NCBI RefSeq assembly: GCF_032854445.1
Contig: NC_088303.1
Location: forward strand, 9,555,501 to 9,619,500
Length of the DNA: 64,000 nucleotides
Source: Liolophura sinensis
Lineage: Eukaryota; Mollusca; Polyplacophora; Chitonida; Chitonidae
Direction: 5' to 3'
The notes below the pieces were generated by a model, which had not been told where the DNA came from, ran no database searches, and saw only the letters and a program-made list of their open reading frames with translations. A program made the translations under genes and the position numbers. Below, one piece after another: positions 1-11,600 of the stretch; the first letter of the stretch is position 1; each line of letters begins with the position of its first letter.

Positions 1-177
1 GTCACTCGGCGACGACGGTAGTGATGGTTGCGGCGGTAGTGACAGGGACAAAGGCTTCCCGGACCAACGGAGAAACGTCTTGTTCAATTGCTCTTGTAGA
101 TAATGACTGACTGGTCTTGGAGGAGTTCCACGCTGAGTTCCGCGGCGAATCCACCCACTAAAACTCCGATGTGAAAG
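1..177. other. No recognised feature
   Basis: Mixed-composition sequence with no convincing open frame, RNA or repeat. It lies downstream of the decayed integrase on the minus strand and could be part of the same old transposon, but nothing in it proves this. Confidence 0.4.
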
Positions 178-272
178 ATTTATTTATTGTGTTGGGTTTT
201 TTTGGGTTGGGTGTTTTACGCTGTACTCAAGAATATTATACTTCTACGTGGCCAGCATTATGGTGGGAGGCC
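178..272 (-). mobile_element. SINE 3' body fragment (tRNA-SINE family A)
   Basis: Read on the plus strand it starts with a TTTATTTATT tail complement and continues with GTGTTTTACGCTGTACTCAA and GCCAGCATTATGGTGGGAGG. These blocks recur in at least a dozen other places in the window. The orientation is minus (tail first on plus). The tRNA-like head and much of the body are missing. The T-run near the tail is expanded. It sits next to the integrase fossil. Confidence 0.8.
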
Positions 273-389
273 GATGTACAAGAGAACCCCGAGTACGGCT
301 GCCACGGTGCCTTTATTCTCGCGCCTTGTACCCACTGATCCATCCCTTGAGGTAGGTTGATAGGAGTGAAAGTCCACCCCATTTTGGGG

Positions 390-873
390 TTAAATACGTT
401 TGACGTCCGTCGCCGGCACCCAAGCATTAAAGCTGGGTGGATAGCCGACCCACTTCGCCAAAAAGTACAGTTTTCCCGGCGATGTTCCCCTTTTTAAGAT
501 CTTCTTCACCTGAGAACGCTTGTCTGCCGCGGCTGTCATCGGTTGCAGATCCGTCTCGTAAAACGTCCCGAGCAACCGTTTGCCCGTTCAAGTCCTTCAG
601 TGTGTACATGACAGGCTGACGAGGGTGGTGCGGACGATGTGCTCCAATTCGGGAGGTACAATTTTTCGAATTTCCCTTTAATTTTACTTATACGCACGAG
701 ATCGCCGGCGCGATAACGTTACACCGATCGTTTGAACGGGGGTGAACCGTAAAAGGCTTGACGCGCTTCTTTCTGGTTCTGGGTGGTGACCGAAGGGGCC
801 CGTCGTATACTCCTGTTGATACGCTCGATTGTAGCCGCGGACCAGCACGGTAAGACGTCCAGGTACCGCCGAA

Positions 874-904
<31 letters not shown>

Positions 905-1377
905 TTAATTTGTAATGGCGTTTCCCCATCCAAGTTGAATGATGCACGCCAAGTGTTGTGAGCGGTGAAATGTTTGTACATGCGTCCTTTCCAAAGTACC
1001 CATCGATGTCGGTGAGTAGGTAACGGTTGTCGTCGTTCTCTTTGGCAAACGCCGAATAAATATGTCGACCAAGTCCGCTTGCCACTGACTGTCTATACCC
1101 CCAACCACAACTCGGTTACGAGGGTAGCGCCGTCGAGCGGGACGGTCAGCGTGCAAGTGTCCCTGTTGGGACAGCCAAGCCGACAATGCGGGCCCGACTC
1201 CACTTTGAGTCCATATTGCCGGGCTGCCTTGAGCAAGGGCTGAACGCCGCTGTAAGCTGGACTGTCGGTATCGATCGGGTTTGAGTCTCTGCCCGCGAGC
1301 GTTCTCTGACCCCGTTTCCGTCCCCGCCGCGGCGGCTGCTGCTGCTGGCGAGATGGATGGCGGCCGGTGCGAGGCAT
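390..1377 (-). pseudogene. Decayed integrase remnant, Polinton/Maverick-like
   Basis: Several minus-strand frames, read from 1,377 down to 390, together resemble a retroviral-type (rve) integrase of the Polinton/Maverick kind. Visible pieces are YPRNRVVVGGIDSQWQADLV around 1,130-1,070, FAKENDDNRYLLT around 1,060-1,010 in another frame, FTAHNTW around 970-945 in a third frame, and a chromodomain-like end (ILKRG, LYFLAKWVGYPPSFNAWVPA) at about 505-400. The WQADLVD block carries the expected first catalytic Asp. The middle of the core, where the second Asp and the Glu should lie, is missing. There are at least two frameshifts, and a (CA)n plus G-run at about 874-903 interrupts it. It cannot encode an active enzyme. 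Known of the family: such integrases insert large self-synthesising DNA transposons. A chromodomain retroelement integrase is the alternative. The assignment is by memory of motifs. Confidence 0.65.
870..904. repeat. (GT)n microsatellite followed by a 16-17 nt G-run
   Basis: A GTGTGTGTGTG run passes directly into an uninterrupted G-run inside the integrase fossil. This expansion accounts for the poly-Pro/His-Thr stretch in the minus-strand translations and postdates loss of function. Confidence 0.9.
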
Positions 1378-1459
1378 AGTTCGGTGTCGTCCCCGTGTCC
1401 GTGCAGAGTGAGTGAACCTATCCCAGACAGCGGATATATATTACCCGGTGTACATGCAT

Positions 1460-2300
1460 TTAACAGTCAACAAAATTCAGGCGTCAAGACCGACCGCGTG
1501 ATACCTATGGGTCAGTTTGGTCGCGAAGGAGCTGAAGGAGCTGCCCAACCCCAACATGCCAAGACCGTGTGGCTGCTCACTTGTCCGTCACGCATTTATC
1601 TGGCGCCAAGACCGCGGTCACCCATTGGTCATTTTGGCGCGAAATGTAGCTGAAGGAGCTGTTCAACCCACCTCTGCAAGCCGACGTTTTCGCTCCCTTG
1701 TCGCTCATTGGTCCGTCACGCGCGTGCGCCTCGAAAAGAGTTGAAGGAGCTGCGCTCATTGGTCCGTCACGCGCATGCGTCTCGAAGGAGTTGAAGGGAG
1801 CTGCGCTCATTGGTCAGTTACATGATTCGCTCTGAGCATGGACTCAACGACACGCCCGTATCGGTCATTGTTCCGTCACGTATCACGGCACTCGCTCATG
1901 GATGCGCTGCACGGACGTCAACGAAATTCAAGCGCCAAGACCGTGTGGTCACCCATGGGTCCGTTTGGTCGGGAAGGAGCTGAAGGAGCTGCGCTCATTT
2001 TTTCGTCACGTGCCTCGCCCCTGAGCGCGGACTCACCTGCATCGCTCATTGATACGTCACCCATCACGCTCCTCGCTCATAGGTTCTTTGCGCAGAGCGG
2101 ACGTAAACGAAATTCAGGCGCTCAGACCGCGCGGTCACCCATGGGGTTCTTTTCGGGCGCGGACGAGGTGAAGGAGCCTGCGCTCATTGGTCCGTCACCC
2201 ATCCTCGCCACGCGTGACGTCACGCGCCTAGCTCTGAGCGCGCGTCGCGCCTGACGTCACCCGCCTCGCTCGCTCATGGGTTACGGAGCGCGGACTCAAC
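1460..2300. repeat. GC-rich degenerate repeat cluster
   Basis: Short blocks recur with varied spacing: GGTCCGTCACGCG-like (near 1,710, 1,760, 2,190), AAGGAGCTGAAGGAGCTG (near 1,527 and 1,975), CAAAATTCAGGCGTCAAGAC-like (1,470, 1,924, 2,107), and CTCATTGGT (many). The longest similar unit is about 180-450 bp (1,470, 1,918 and 2,100 versions of ACGAAATTCAAGCGC...GTCACCCATGGG). CpG is much more common than in the rest of the window. It lies directly upstream, in minus sense, of the integrase fossil, so it may be the internal or terminal non-coding part of that element. Frames here, such as 1,838-2,254, read through repeats and resemble no protein. Confidence 0.6.
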
Positions 2301-3238
2301 GACACATCGGCTCCGCCCCAATAAGACACGTTCGGCCCCTTTCCTACTACTAACGAACGAATGACTGCCAACACCCACCATGGAATTAAGACATCACATT
2401 AAGGAGCAAGATGTTAGGTTAACATCCACGGCACCCGCTGAGAGATAAATCAGAGTGTGAAAATCCTCAGTTGAAAAAATCAAAAGTCTTGCAGTTTTCC
2501 TTTGGTGTCCTGGGGTCATGAAAAAGACCCCTGCCGTGTGCCCTTTTGAATTTACCAGTGATCTTTAAACTTGAATCAATAGTTAACTCTTCACACAACC
2601 ACGATAGAATGCCCTTAAATGTTACCAAAACATAACGTTTAGGTCTTCTATGGTGTTTCTGTTTGCAAAGAAATTGCTGATGCAGACCTTCTCACTCCTG
2701 TAGCTCACCCCTCTCCCAATCCAGATATGGCTAAAATGTCATTTTTCGTCAAAAAACCTGCCACTATGTTTGAGAACGATAGCTTGAATTAGTTAAGGAA
2801 GTATTCCTAAAAGTAAACACTCCGTTCCTTAGTTGGTTTTGGGGGGGGGGGGGGGGGTCAAATAGCGCTGTTATTGTATGACTGGTGGCAATATATGACT
2901 TAGCACATTGAACAATAGGTACGTTTATTAAAAGGAGCATAAACCATACAAAACTACCTATCTGCGAGGGCTATCGTACCAAAACATGAGCTAAAGACAT
3001 GTACCAACTTAAAAATAGCATGGAGATTTGGTCACCCTGCGCGGTACTAATGTAAAATTTTGGGTCTTAGCTCATGGACTAAATGTTTAAGGAATAGGAA
3101 ATGTATTCACTAATAGGCTGAATAACAATTCTGTAGTAATTTAGTATAAAAAACAAGTTCATATGACCCAAGACAAGGTAATAATATTTTTAAAGCCATA
3201 CTACAGCGTAAAGTCAGGAACGACTCAAAGCATATATG
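2301..3238. other. Non-coding, nothing recognised
   Basis: AT-rich sequence without a supported gene or repeat, apart from an 18-nt G-run at about 2,840-2,857 and short A/T runs. Confidence 0.5.
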
Positions 3239-3425
3239 ATATATTTATTTATTTGATTGGTGTTTTACACGATACTCAAAAATATTTCATTTATGCGATG
3301 GTGGCCAGCATTATGGTGGGAAAAAACCGGGAAGAGCCCGAGGGACACCAACAACCATCTGGAGGTTGCTGGCAGACGTTTCCGCGTAAGGCCGGATGAA
3401 GAGGAAGCCACCATGAGCGATTGCG
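3239..3425 (-). mobile_element. SINE family A, 5'-decayed copy
   Basis: The plus strand shows TATTTATTTATTTGATTGGT, then GTGTTTTACACGATACTCAA, GGCCAGCATTATGGTGGGAA and GTTGCTGGCAGACGTTTCC, in the order expected for a minus-oriented copy. Similarity fades after about 3,415, where the tRNA-derived head should begin, so the head is lost or too decayed to see. Confidence 0.85.
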
Positions 3426-3504
3426 CGGCGCTGACACGCTTTCCACCTATGGCACATCTCGGCAAGAGACCCCCAGGATGTCGAACACGATAACCGTGAT
3501 GACC

Positions 3505-3665
3505 ATTTCCACATCACAGGTTTGGCCAACCATGACAACATTGCTGGCCCCCTCTACACAAGGGATCACAGTGCTGGCCCTCGACAAAAAGAGAGCACAG
3601 TGCTGGGCCTCTACACAAGGGATATCACAGGTTTGGCCACATGTGATTACAGTGATATCCCTTCT
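3505..3665. repeat. Short imperfect tandem repeat
   Basis: CACAGGTTTGGCCA, CTCTACACAAGGGAT and CACAGTGCTGG alternate two to three times (CACAGGTTTGGCCA near 3,516 and 3,627; CTCTACACAAGGGAT near 3,552 and 3,609). Copies are few and diverged. It gives rise to part of a plus-strand open frame at 3,421-3,864, which has no protein-like features. Confidence 0.55.
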
Positions 3666-4567
3666 CTGCCACCATTATAAGCTCGTTGAATACTTAATAG
3701 TCACTTGTGCCAAGACAAACTGCCTCAGCGTCAGAAGTCACAATAATACATGGGGGTGGGGGGTGGGGAGGAAATGCAGTGTATATTTAGTTGCAATCTT
3801 CCATGTAACTTTATATAATTGTTTAGGCATATCCCATAACATGCCAGTGTCAGTGATATATTAACAGTGATATAAATTTTCAATATTTCACTCGTTATTT
3901 AAATAACCCGAAATTTTGATTGGTCACATGAACTTTCATTTACAAGCTTATCCAATGAAGAAGTACAACTTTATACCGGACTACTTCTGTTGTTTGTTGC
4001 CATGAAAAAAAGCAAGGCTAGCGATCATTTACAACACGTCACAGCGGTTCCTTGTTACCAAACGCTTAAGTTTGGGCGGATACTGGATAGGCATAAAATT
4101 TATCTTCATGAGATGTGAAAATAGCAAAAGTTGGTGAAAGGGAATGAAGCGCTTGACGCCGTACGCCTAAAACAAAGCAATATTCACAAACACAGGTTCA
4201 ACCGTCATCGACAGCAGCATGCCTCGGTATCAGATTTTCGCGAAATTAAACACCTACAAACTTACCTTCTGTTATATTTCGTTCAGTATGATTTTTGAAA
4301 TATCACCCAGATTTAAGTCAATTTTGGAGATAAATATTTCGACAAATGAGTCATCGTCATATGAATATTAAGGACGACGTTAACCCTCAAACATTTATTC
4401 AATAAATGAGCAGTGAGGCTATGAACGCTGATATTTTTGAGAAAAAAAAAATAAGGCTTGTCATCTTATCGCACACTAATGGACTGTTATGTTTTCTGTT
4501 CACAGAAATCACAGATTTCCTCATTTTTTTAGTGAAATGTTTGCGCCACGTACCACTACAAAATACC

Positions 4568-4640
4568 CCGTACTGTTAGCGGTGTAGTGGTAAGTGGAGC
4601 ACGTGAAATGTGTGATACGGTCCCAACCGTATCAAAATAA
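4568..4640 (+). repeat. tRNA-like segment with hairpin (SINE head or tRNA relic)
   Basis: GCGGTGTAGTGGTAAG resembles a Pol III A box (TGGNNNAGTGG class). About 35 nt further is a perfect 9-bp hairpin, TGATACGGT/ACCGTATCA (4,613-4,634), which sits where a T-arm would be but lacks the GGTTCGAATC-type B box. It does not fold as a complete tRNA by eye. A decayed tRNA-derived SINE head is the likelier reading. Confidence 0.3.
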
Positions 4641-4654
4641 ATGATGGGATGAAT

Positions 4655-4748
4655 AGTATATTCAATTCGTGACCGATTATATCCAATTTATTAAACTCGT
4701 GGCGTAATGAAACTTATTGATATAATGGTCACGAATTGTATATCCTCT
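4655..4748. repeat. Inverted repeat, small MITE-like or hairpin element
   Basis: The left arm TATATTCAATTCGTGACC (4,659-4,676) is matched by the inverted right arm GGTCACGAATTGTATATCC (4,727-4,745) with about 50 nt between. No coding capacity. Target duplications are not clear. Confidence 0.5.
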
Positions 4749-5049
4749 ATATACACAATGAATCTAATGGAAAAATAAAAGATTTCATCTGATGATGTTT
4801 ATTACCTAGTGATGTTATTAGATATTACATTTGTATGTACAGCCTGATGTATCACAAAGTAATCAGCAAAATATGCAGGAAAATCAAGAATGTATATTTC
4901 ATGACAGTTCATTTACCACATACAAGTCCTCCTACATGGATTTCCCTGTGAATTGATTCAGAAGCGTGCTCACCGACTACCTGACTGCATACCAGTGCAG
5001 CGTGCAGTAAATATAAGATTATCTTTACTCCAACTACACCTGCAAAAGA

Positions 5050-5165
5050 TTCATTTATTTATTTTGATTGGTGTTTTGTGCGGTATTCAAGAATATTTCA
5101 CTTCCATGGCAGCGGCCAGCATTATGGTGGGGGGAAACCCAAGACTATCCGCAGATTGGCCTTCA
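5050..5165 (-). mobile_element. SINE family A, 5'-truncated copy
   Basis: Tail-first blocks TTTATTTATTTTGATTGGTG, CGGTATTCAAGAATATTTCA and GCGGCCAGCATTATGGTGGG, then a deleted middle, ending in ACTATCCGCAGATTGGC. Orientation minus. The head is absent. Confidence 0.85.
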
Positions 5166-6550
5166 AAACATGGCGTTAATACTTTTCTTCAACATGTGTC
5201 ATAAAGTTGTGCAAAGCTAAATACATCTTAGACATGAAAATACACATGCAAATAATTTAACGTTTATTTTGTATCCCCAAAAGACAAACAATGCATTCCA
5301 AAGCATTCTTGACTCTTTCGTCACATTCACTTCCCAGATATGTATACATTTGTGTTGTATATGAAATGTACATTGTAATCCTTGTCATAGTAGAAGAAAT
5401 TCATATCTGTCAGCATGCCCTTTAGTGTACATGGAGTAAATTTGGCTGAGTACTCCACTAGTGAATACTTACACCTGTAGGTGGCATAGAAGCAGAGTTC
5501 TTCGTTCACTGATGTTTAATGAAATACATTTATATTTACTATTAAAAGAACATTTCACATTTATGAGAGTAGGAAAAATGCAAATCTAACAGAAAAAATC
5601 GGATAGGCCAGTAGGGAAATTTATTTTCTTTATCCTGGCTAGTGAAAAGATTTTAAAGAATTTTAAAGAAATTAACACTGAAAGAAAAAAGAAAAAAAAA
5701 GAAGAAATTCTACCAAAGGCCAGCTAAAAACATCAAAATATGACCCTGTTTTGGACAGTCGGTTGAGTTGCCCTCGATGAAAATATTTTTAATGATGACC
5801 TAATATACAAATGTATTGCTGGAGGAATTTCAGCAGACTAAAGATGAAACCATATATCCCCCTTCATCACGAACATGTAGACATCCAGAACATATTTCCT
5901 GGTACACACATGCAACCCATCTGAGCCTGCCTAACCTGGCATCTCACAGGTCTAGAAAACAGAAATCATACTTGTTGAGAAACCTGAAATTCATCCTACT
6001 CCCACCATATGAACAAATCAACTTTTACTGGCTACAAATCAGCTGGTACTGGGAACAAATCATTACATACTGGCAACAAACTAGCTGCCATTAACAAACT
6101 AACTTGCACCAGTGAATTTAACTCATACCAATAAATTAAATAATTTACATGCACTCTTATCCAACAGACCTAACCCCTCTATTCTCCCACTACGTCACTA
6201 ACACCAACTCATAAGAAGCACAAAGTTCAGGTGACCTAGGGAATGTGTTTGCTGAGCTTCCTATTGCAACTCAAAAAAATGTTTCTTACTTTTTCTTCTT
6301 TGAAAGGGAAAAGTAACAAAATTTGAAGCACAATATATGACCTAGATATTAACTCTTGTAAGAAAAAAATGCTCCAGAAATGAACTAAAATTTCTGTCAT
6401 CTACCTCTTAGGTATAGCCTGTCACCCTGACCTGGTCTCCGTTTTTGTTCTAATTTTGATCACTAGAAGGAAGTCAGGCAGGTATATGTAGTCAGTCAAG
6501 ATTTAAAGCTTCCTTATCAATCCCTCCTATAAGTAATAAGGTCATAAACA
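5166..6550. other. Non-coding, nothing recognised
   Basis: AT-rich stretch with a purine run at about 5,670-5,706. Small frames at 5,327-5,509 (minus) and 5,816-6,094 (plus) lack any recognisable motif or splice context and are treated as chance. The 3' end of the minus-strand gene could reach into this area, but no polyadenylation site can be fixed. Confidence 0.45.
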
Positions 6551-6676
6551 GACAAAACTGTGATTCCTAGACAAAACTGTGATTCCTACCCAAACTGTGA
6601 TTCCTAGACAAAACTGTGATTCCTACCCAAACTGTGATTCCTAGACAAAACTGTGATTCCTACCCAAACTGTGATT
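6551..6676. repeat. 37-bp minisatellite (dimer of 19 + 18 bp)
   Basis: GACAAAACTGTGATTCCTA (19 bp) alternates with CCCAAACTGTGATTCCTA (18 bp), giving about seven half-units from 6,551 to 6,676 with almost no divergence. Low divergence suggests recent expansion. Confidence 0.9.
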
Positions 6677-7069
6677 ACTTTCACTTGTGGGCAAGGCCCT
6701 CATTTTAACATAGCCAAATTGCTAACAAACACTGTTCCAAAAGTATCACTATTGCTCAAGTGATCAGCCATTTCAGCTGATCCAAGAACACATTGTCCAT
6801 TTGCTTTTACAGAAATTAATATATGTGTTCATTGCCACACTGTAGTTCATGGACAGAGTTTACACAAATCGGAGTACACATACCAAATACAGCTGGCCAG
6901 ATTTTCACCCAACCTTTCCCAAGACATCAAAATGTTGTACTGCACAAACACTTTGTCACACCTGGGATAGATCACACACGTTCATCTCACTGGGAAAAAT
7001 GTTCATCCAAAGTTCCATCCACTTGAGTCTGCTTTGCTCCTCGACAAAGTTTCTTCCAGAACTCCCTCC

Positions 7070-7996
7070 AGGTATCATTACGTACACGCATGTCTCACTG
7101 CTATCTCCCTCAGGTTGTCACAGTGTACACCTCACATACTGACTGTAGCAAGAGAACCACAGGTATGTTCATCTCTCCAGGTGCTTGTCTCACTGCTATC
7201 TCCCTCAGCTTGTCACAGTGTACACTACACATACTGACTGTAGCAAGACAACCACAGGTATGTTCATCTCTCCAGGTGCTTGTCTCACTGCTATCTCCCT
7301 CAGGTTGTCACGGTGTACACTACACATCCTGACTGTAGCAAGACAACCACAGGTATGTTCATCTCTCCAGGTGCTTGTCTCACTGCTATCTCCCTCAGGT
7401 TGTCACAGTGTACACTACACATCCTGACTGTAGCAAGACAACCACAGGTATGTTCATCTCTCCAGGTGCTGTTCACTGGTATCTCCGTCATGTTGTCATA
7501 GTTTACACTACACATACTGACTGTAGCAAGACAACCACGGGTATGTTCATCTCTCTGGGTGGTTGTCTCACTGGTATCTCCCTCAGTTTGTCACAGTATA
7601 CACTACACATCCTAACTGTAGCAAGACAACCACAGGTATGTTCATCTCTCTGGGTGCTTGCCTCACTGGTATCTCCCTCAGGTTGTCACAGTATACACTA
7701 CACATCCTAACTGTAGCAAGACAACCACAGGTATGTTCATCTCTCTGGGTGCTTGCCTCACTGGTATCTCCCTCTGGTTGTCACAGTATACACTACACAT
7801 CCTAACTGTAGCAAGACAACCACAGGTATGTTCATCTCTCCAGCTGCTGTTCCCTGGTATCTCCGTCATGTTGTCATACTGTACACTAGACACATTGACT
7901 GTAGCAATACAACCACACATATGTTCATCTCTGGTTCTTGCTTCATTCGGATCACTGCATATTGACTGTAGGCAGACCACCACAGGTATGTTCAGA
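7070..7996. repeat. 95-bp minisatellite, about 9-10 copies
   Basis: The unit runs from ATGTTCATCTCTCCAGGTGC through TGACTGTAGCAAGACAACCA to CAGGT and recurs every 95 bp (for example near 7,165, 7,260, 7,355, 7,450), with a few 93-bp units. Because 95 is not a multiple of three and the unit is nearly free of stops, overlapping plus-strand frames of 70-130 codons appear in all phases. They are repeat artefacts. The array ends about 90 bp before the stop codon of the minus-strand gene, so it may lie in that gene's 3' UTR. In the plus sense each unit carries a CAGGTATGT donor-like site. Confidence 0.93.
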
Positions 7997-8084
7997 ATGC
8001 AGAAAAGTGAGTTATCCCAGCAAATAAACGCTTCGAACATACCATGAACACATTATGAACACACCATGAGTACAGAAGATCACA

Positions 8085-8627
8085 TCACTCGGCGATGTAT
8101 CTATCTCCGCCAATAAAAGAAATATTTCTGGCACCCGTTTCTGATATTTTATACATGGGGTCAAAAACACGCACTCCATCATTTACTGCATATTGTTGTG
8201 AACTAAAGTTGAAGATCAAACCTAAGATGATATTAAGCGCTGACATGTCGTAATGATGGCACCCTGAGTAGCGGAAAAATGGGCGCCTTCTGTAGTTACA
8301 CCCAGTGTTCTGAGCCCCAGTGGGGTTGATACAGTCTTCAGTCAGTGCACACTTTACCCAGGGTAACATGAGTTCCTTGTGGATGTGCGGTGTGTTGAAC
8401 ACAATTATATGGTTCAATTCCACAGCATGGTGGAAGTAATATTTATCTGGCTCAGTCTTGAAGTACTCAAACATTTTAGGATGCGTTACAGCTGATGTAG
8501 GGTTGCTGATCACCCAGCCTGCCAACCCTACATCCTGGGCCTGAGTCAAAGACTGATTTAGCTGATCTGATATGAAATACATGTGAGAGTCCACCCAGAT
8601 CACTGACCCAAACTCCCTCAGAGCAGT
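8085..8627 (-). CDS. Exon 4 (terminal) of the glycosyltransferase-like gene
   Basis: 543 nt including the stop (residues 189-368), after a CCCAACAG acceptor. It holds most of the presumed catalytic domain: IWVDS, THPKM, ELNHIIVFN, the CALTEDC cysteine pair and CHHYDMSALN. The protein ends GGDRYIAE. Two more sequons (NFS, NIS) fit a lumenal location. The 95-bp satellite starts 89 bp beyond the stop. Confidence 0.88.
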   Translation of the reverse strand, partial: TALREFGSVIWVDSHMYFISDQLNQSLTQAQDVGLAGWVISNPTSAVTHPKMFEYFKTEPDKYYFHHAVELNHIIVFNTPHIHKELMLPWVKCALTEDCINPTGAQNTGCNYRRRPFFRYSGCHHYDMSALNIILGLIFNFSSQQYAVNDGVRVFDPMYKISETGARNISFIGGDRYIAE

Positions 8628-11600
8628 CTGTTGGGAACAGAGAGAACAGAGTTACATTTATCTACTATTTCATAGCTGGATAACAACATACTCAAGTTTT
8701 TTTTCATATATATGTATCATTTTTCAATTGCACATGCACAATGGCACTCATTGGGGGAGGAAACTGGATTAAGCCTTCAACTTCATGTGAGTCAATGACA
8801 AACTTTCCTTATTGGTGAAAGACAAGTAGTCCTTAACAAACATTAGACACCTCAAACAACCACATGACTGTCGTTAATCATTTATTGTTACAAAAGCCCC
8901 ACAAGCAGTGAAATGAACCCACACCTGTTGTGTCCTATCATATGAAAGCTATGTGTCTTTAACCACTAAACCACAGTTCATCCAAACGATCTGCTTTGTT
9001 GTTATGAAATTTCATTTTCTTTTTAATTAATTTTTTTCATTTGATTCATTTATTCCTCTCTCAAGAATTCAAGATTTATGGACTTGCCCTAACTCTTCAA
9101 CCTTTACAACCACCACTGCGACCAATATTTTGAAATATTCTGAGAGAACTATAGGGTGACAAGAAATAATTTGTTCAGTTTCCTAAAGCTTGCATCTTTA
9201 GTGACACTCATAATTCATTTTTGATTTCATTTTTACAATAATTGTATGCATAAATTTCACTGAGAAAAGTGGTTTTAGCGGACGAAAAAGTTGTGTGCAT
9301 GAAGGAAATATGGTCAAGGCTTTGTGCTGTCCACTGAAGCAGTTTTCATTACACTCACCTCTGTGGTCAAGGGTTCGTGCTCTAAACTGAAGCAGTCTAC
9401 ACTATACTAACCTCAGTGGTCAAGCCTTTGTGCTCTCCACTGAAGCAGTTTACACTACACTGACCTCTGTGGTCAAGGCTTTGTGCTCTCCACTGAAGAA
9501 GTTTACATTACACTCACCTCTGTGGTCAAGGTTTTGTGCTCTCCACTGAAGAAGTTTACATTACTCTGAGCTCAGTGGTCAAGGCTTTGTGCTCTCCACT
9601 GAAGCAGTTTACATTACTCTGACCTCTGTGGTCAAGGCTTTGTGCTCTCCACTGAAGAAGTTTACATTACTCTGACCTCTGTGGTCAAGGCTTTGTGCTC
9701 TCCACTGAAGAAGTTTACATTACACTCACCTCTGTGGTCAAGGCTTTGTGCTCTCCACTGAAGTAGTCGGCACTACACTGACCTCAGTGGTCAAGGCTTT
9801 GTGCTCTTCACTGAAGAAGTTTACATTACACTGACCTCAGTGGTCAAGGCTTTGTGCTCTCCACTGAAGCAGTTTACATTACTCTGAGCTCAGTGGTCAA
9901 GACTTTGTGCTCTCCACTGAAGCAGTCTACATTACTCTGACCTCAGTGGTCAAGGCTTTGTGCTCTCCACTGAAGAAGTTTACGTTACTCTGACCTCTGT
10001 GGTCAAGGCTTTGTGCTCTCCACTGAAGAAGTTTTCATTACACTCACCTCTGGGGTGAAGGCTTTGTGCTCTCCACTGAAGTAGTCGGCACTACACTGAC
10101 CTCAGTGGTCAAGGCTTTGTGCTCTCAAGTGAAGCAGTCTGCATTACTCTGACCTCAGTGTCAAGGGTTTGTGCTCTCCACTGAAGCAGTCTATACTGTT
10201 GTGACCTCAGTGGTCAACAGTTTGTGGATCAGACCACTGGAAGCCATCCTCTGTGCCCTAGCTCAGTGACCTCACATTCACAGCAGACTACTTTTATTCC
10301 ACCTGAACATGTCTTTTACATGCAAAAATGAGAAAGTAGTTAATTAGTATGCAGTCAATAATATCACAGTAACTTACCTGTATGCACAAGGGCCGGTATG
10401 CTTTCATATATTTATACTCTACATGAGAGGGAAATTTGGAAAAGTCCAGTTTTTTCACAATACACGATGTGGATGAATTACAATGACTTCGCAACTGAAA
10501 ACAAGAAAAATGAAAATGTATATAATCAAATTACATTTAATTTCATTTAATGTGCCTTACATCATTATAAATGTCTCAAACTTTCAAAGCTCTAATAAAA
10601 TGATACATGTACACATATGTAGGGTTCATTTTTCACCTACATGCATTCCACTTCTTAGCTTAACAGGGGTATTTTCCAACATTTTTACTCACAGATGTAC
10701 ATACATCTTATCATTTACAACACTGAAACTTTCTCAAGACCCCCCAACAATGCAGTATATTATAATTACTCAAGTTCATATACTGTAAACCTTGTAATTA
10801 CCAAAGAAAGGTCGCTGTAGTCAAGTCCAAGGTCAAAGAAGAGGACAAGTTTAGAAGGCAAAAATCTGTGAGCTGTCTTCAGCAGATGAATAGCTTGGGT
10901 TATCTCCCCTGAAGCAATACTGCTACTGATCACAGGTAGCTGCTCATCAGTGGCCCTGAACACTTTGTTGGGAAAAAGCACAGGATTTTTTGTGAATCCT
11001 AAAAGGTGAAGGTAGACCTGGAAATACAAATGCAGGAATGCATGTTTATTTGTAATACCTGGAAATATACTGCATTTATAAATCAAATTGTTAAAGTTTA
11101 CATGTACTAGGCTGTACAAATTCTGAAGAATTTTCTTTCCGAGTACATCCGCCATGTAGGGGGATATGGTACATCATAGTAATACCTCTGCATCTAGAGG
11201 AAGGAACCAGCAAAATAAAGACCTCTATATCACAGGAACAGTCCTTGCCTTGATCATATCAGGCATAAAAATGATCTCTTCAAAATCAATCCTTACAACG
11301 TACTCTTAATATTTAGTAGTAGTTATACACCACTACTGCATATAACTATATAAAGTCAAATCCAAAAGAAATGAAAAAACAAACCCCAAAACTAAGCATA
11401 GAATGAAATAGTTTCTCTTTCTATATGTTATACTATCAATATCGTTCACAATATTAGTTGACTCCGTAGCAGCTTTAATTCTGAATTTTCTGATAGTTTT
11501 AATATAAAAATATGAAACTGTTCATCTTCCTTGTATCATGATGTTCATTTTTACATTTATAATCACAAAATGTCCACTGTTTGATCCTAATGTCATTTCA

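Noticed and set aside
4568-4640. Functional tRNA gene
   Set aside because: An A-box-like motif and a hairpin are present, but there is no proper B box, acceptor stem or anticodon arm.
6551-6676. CRISPR-like regular repeats
   Set aside because: Units are contiguous tandem repeats without unique spacers, and the genome is eukaryotic.
7034-8047. Series of 67-129 codon plus frames with repeated Cys-Ser-Lys-Thr-Thr-Thr-Gly
   Set aside because: Translations of the 95-bp minisatellite in successive phases.
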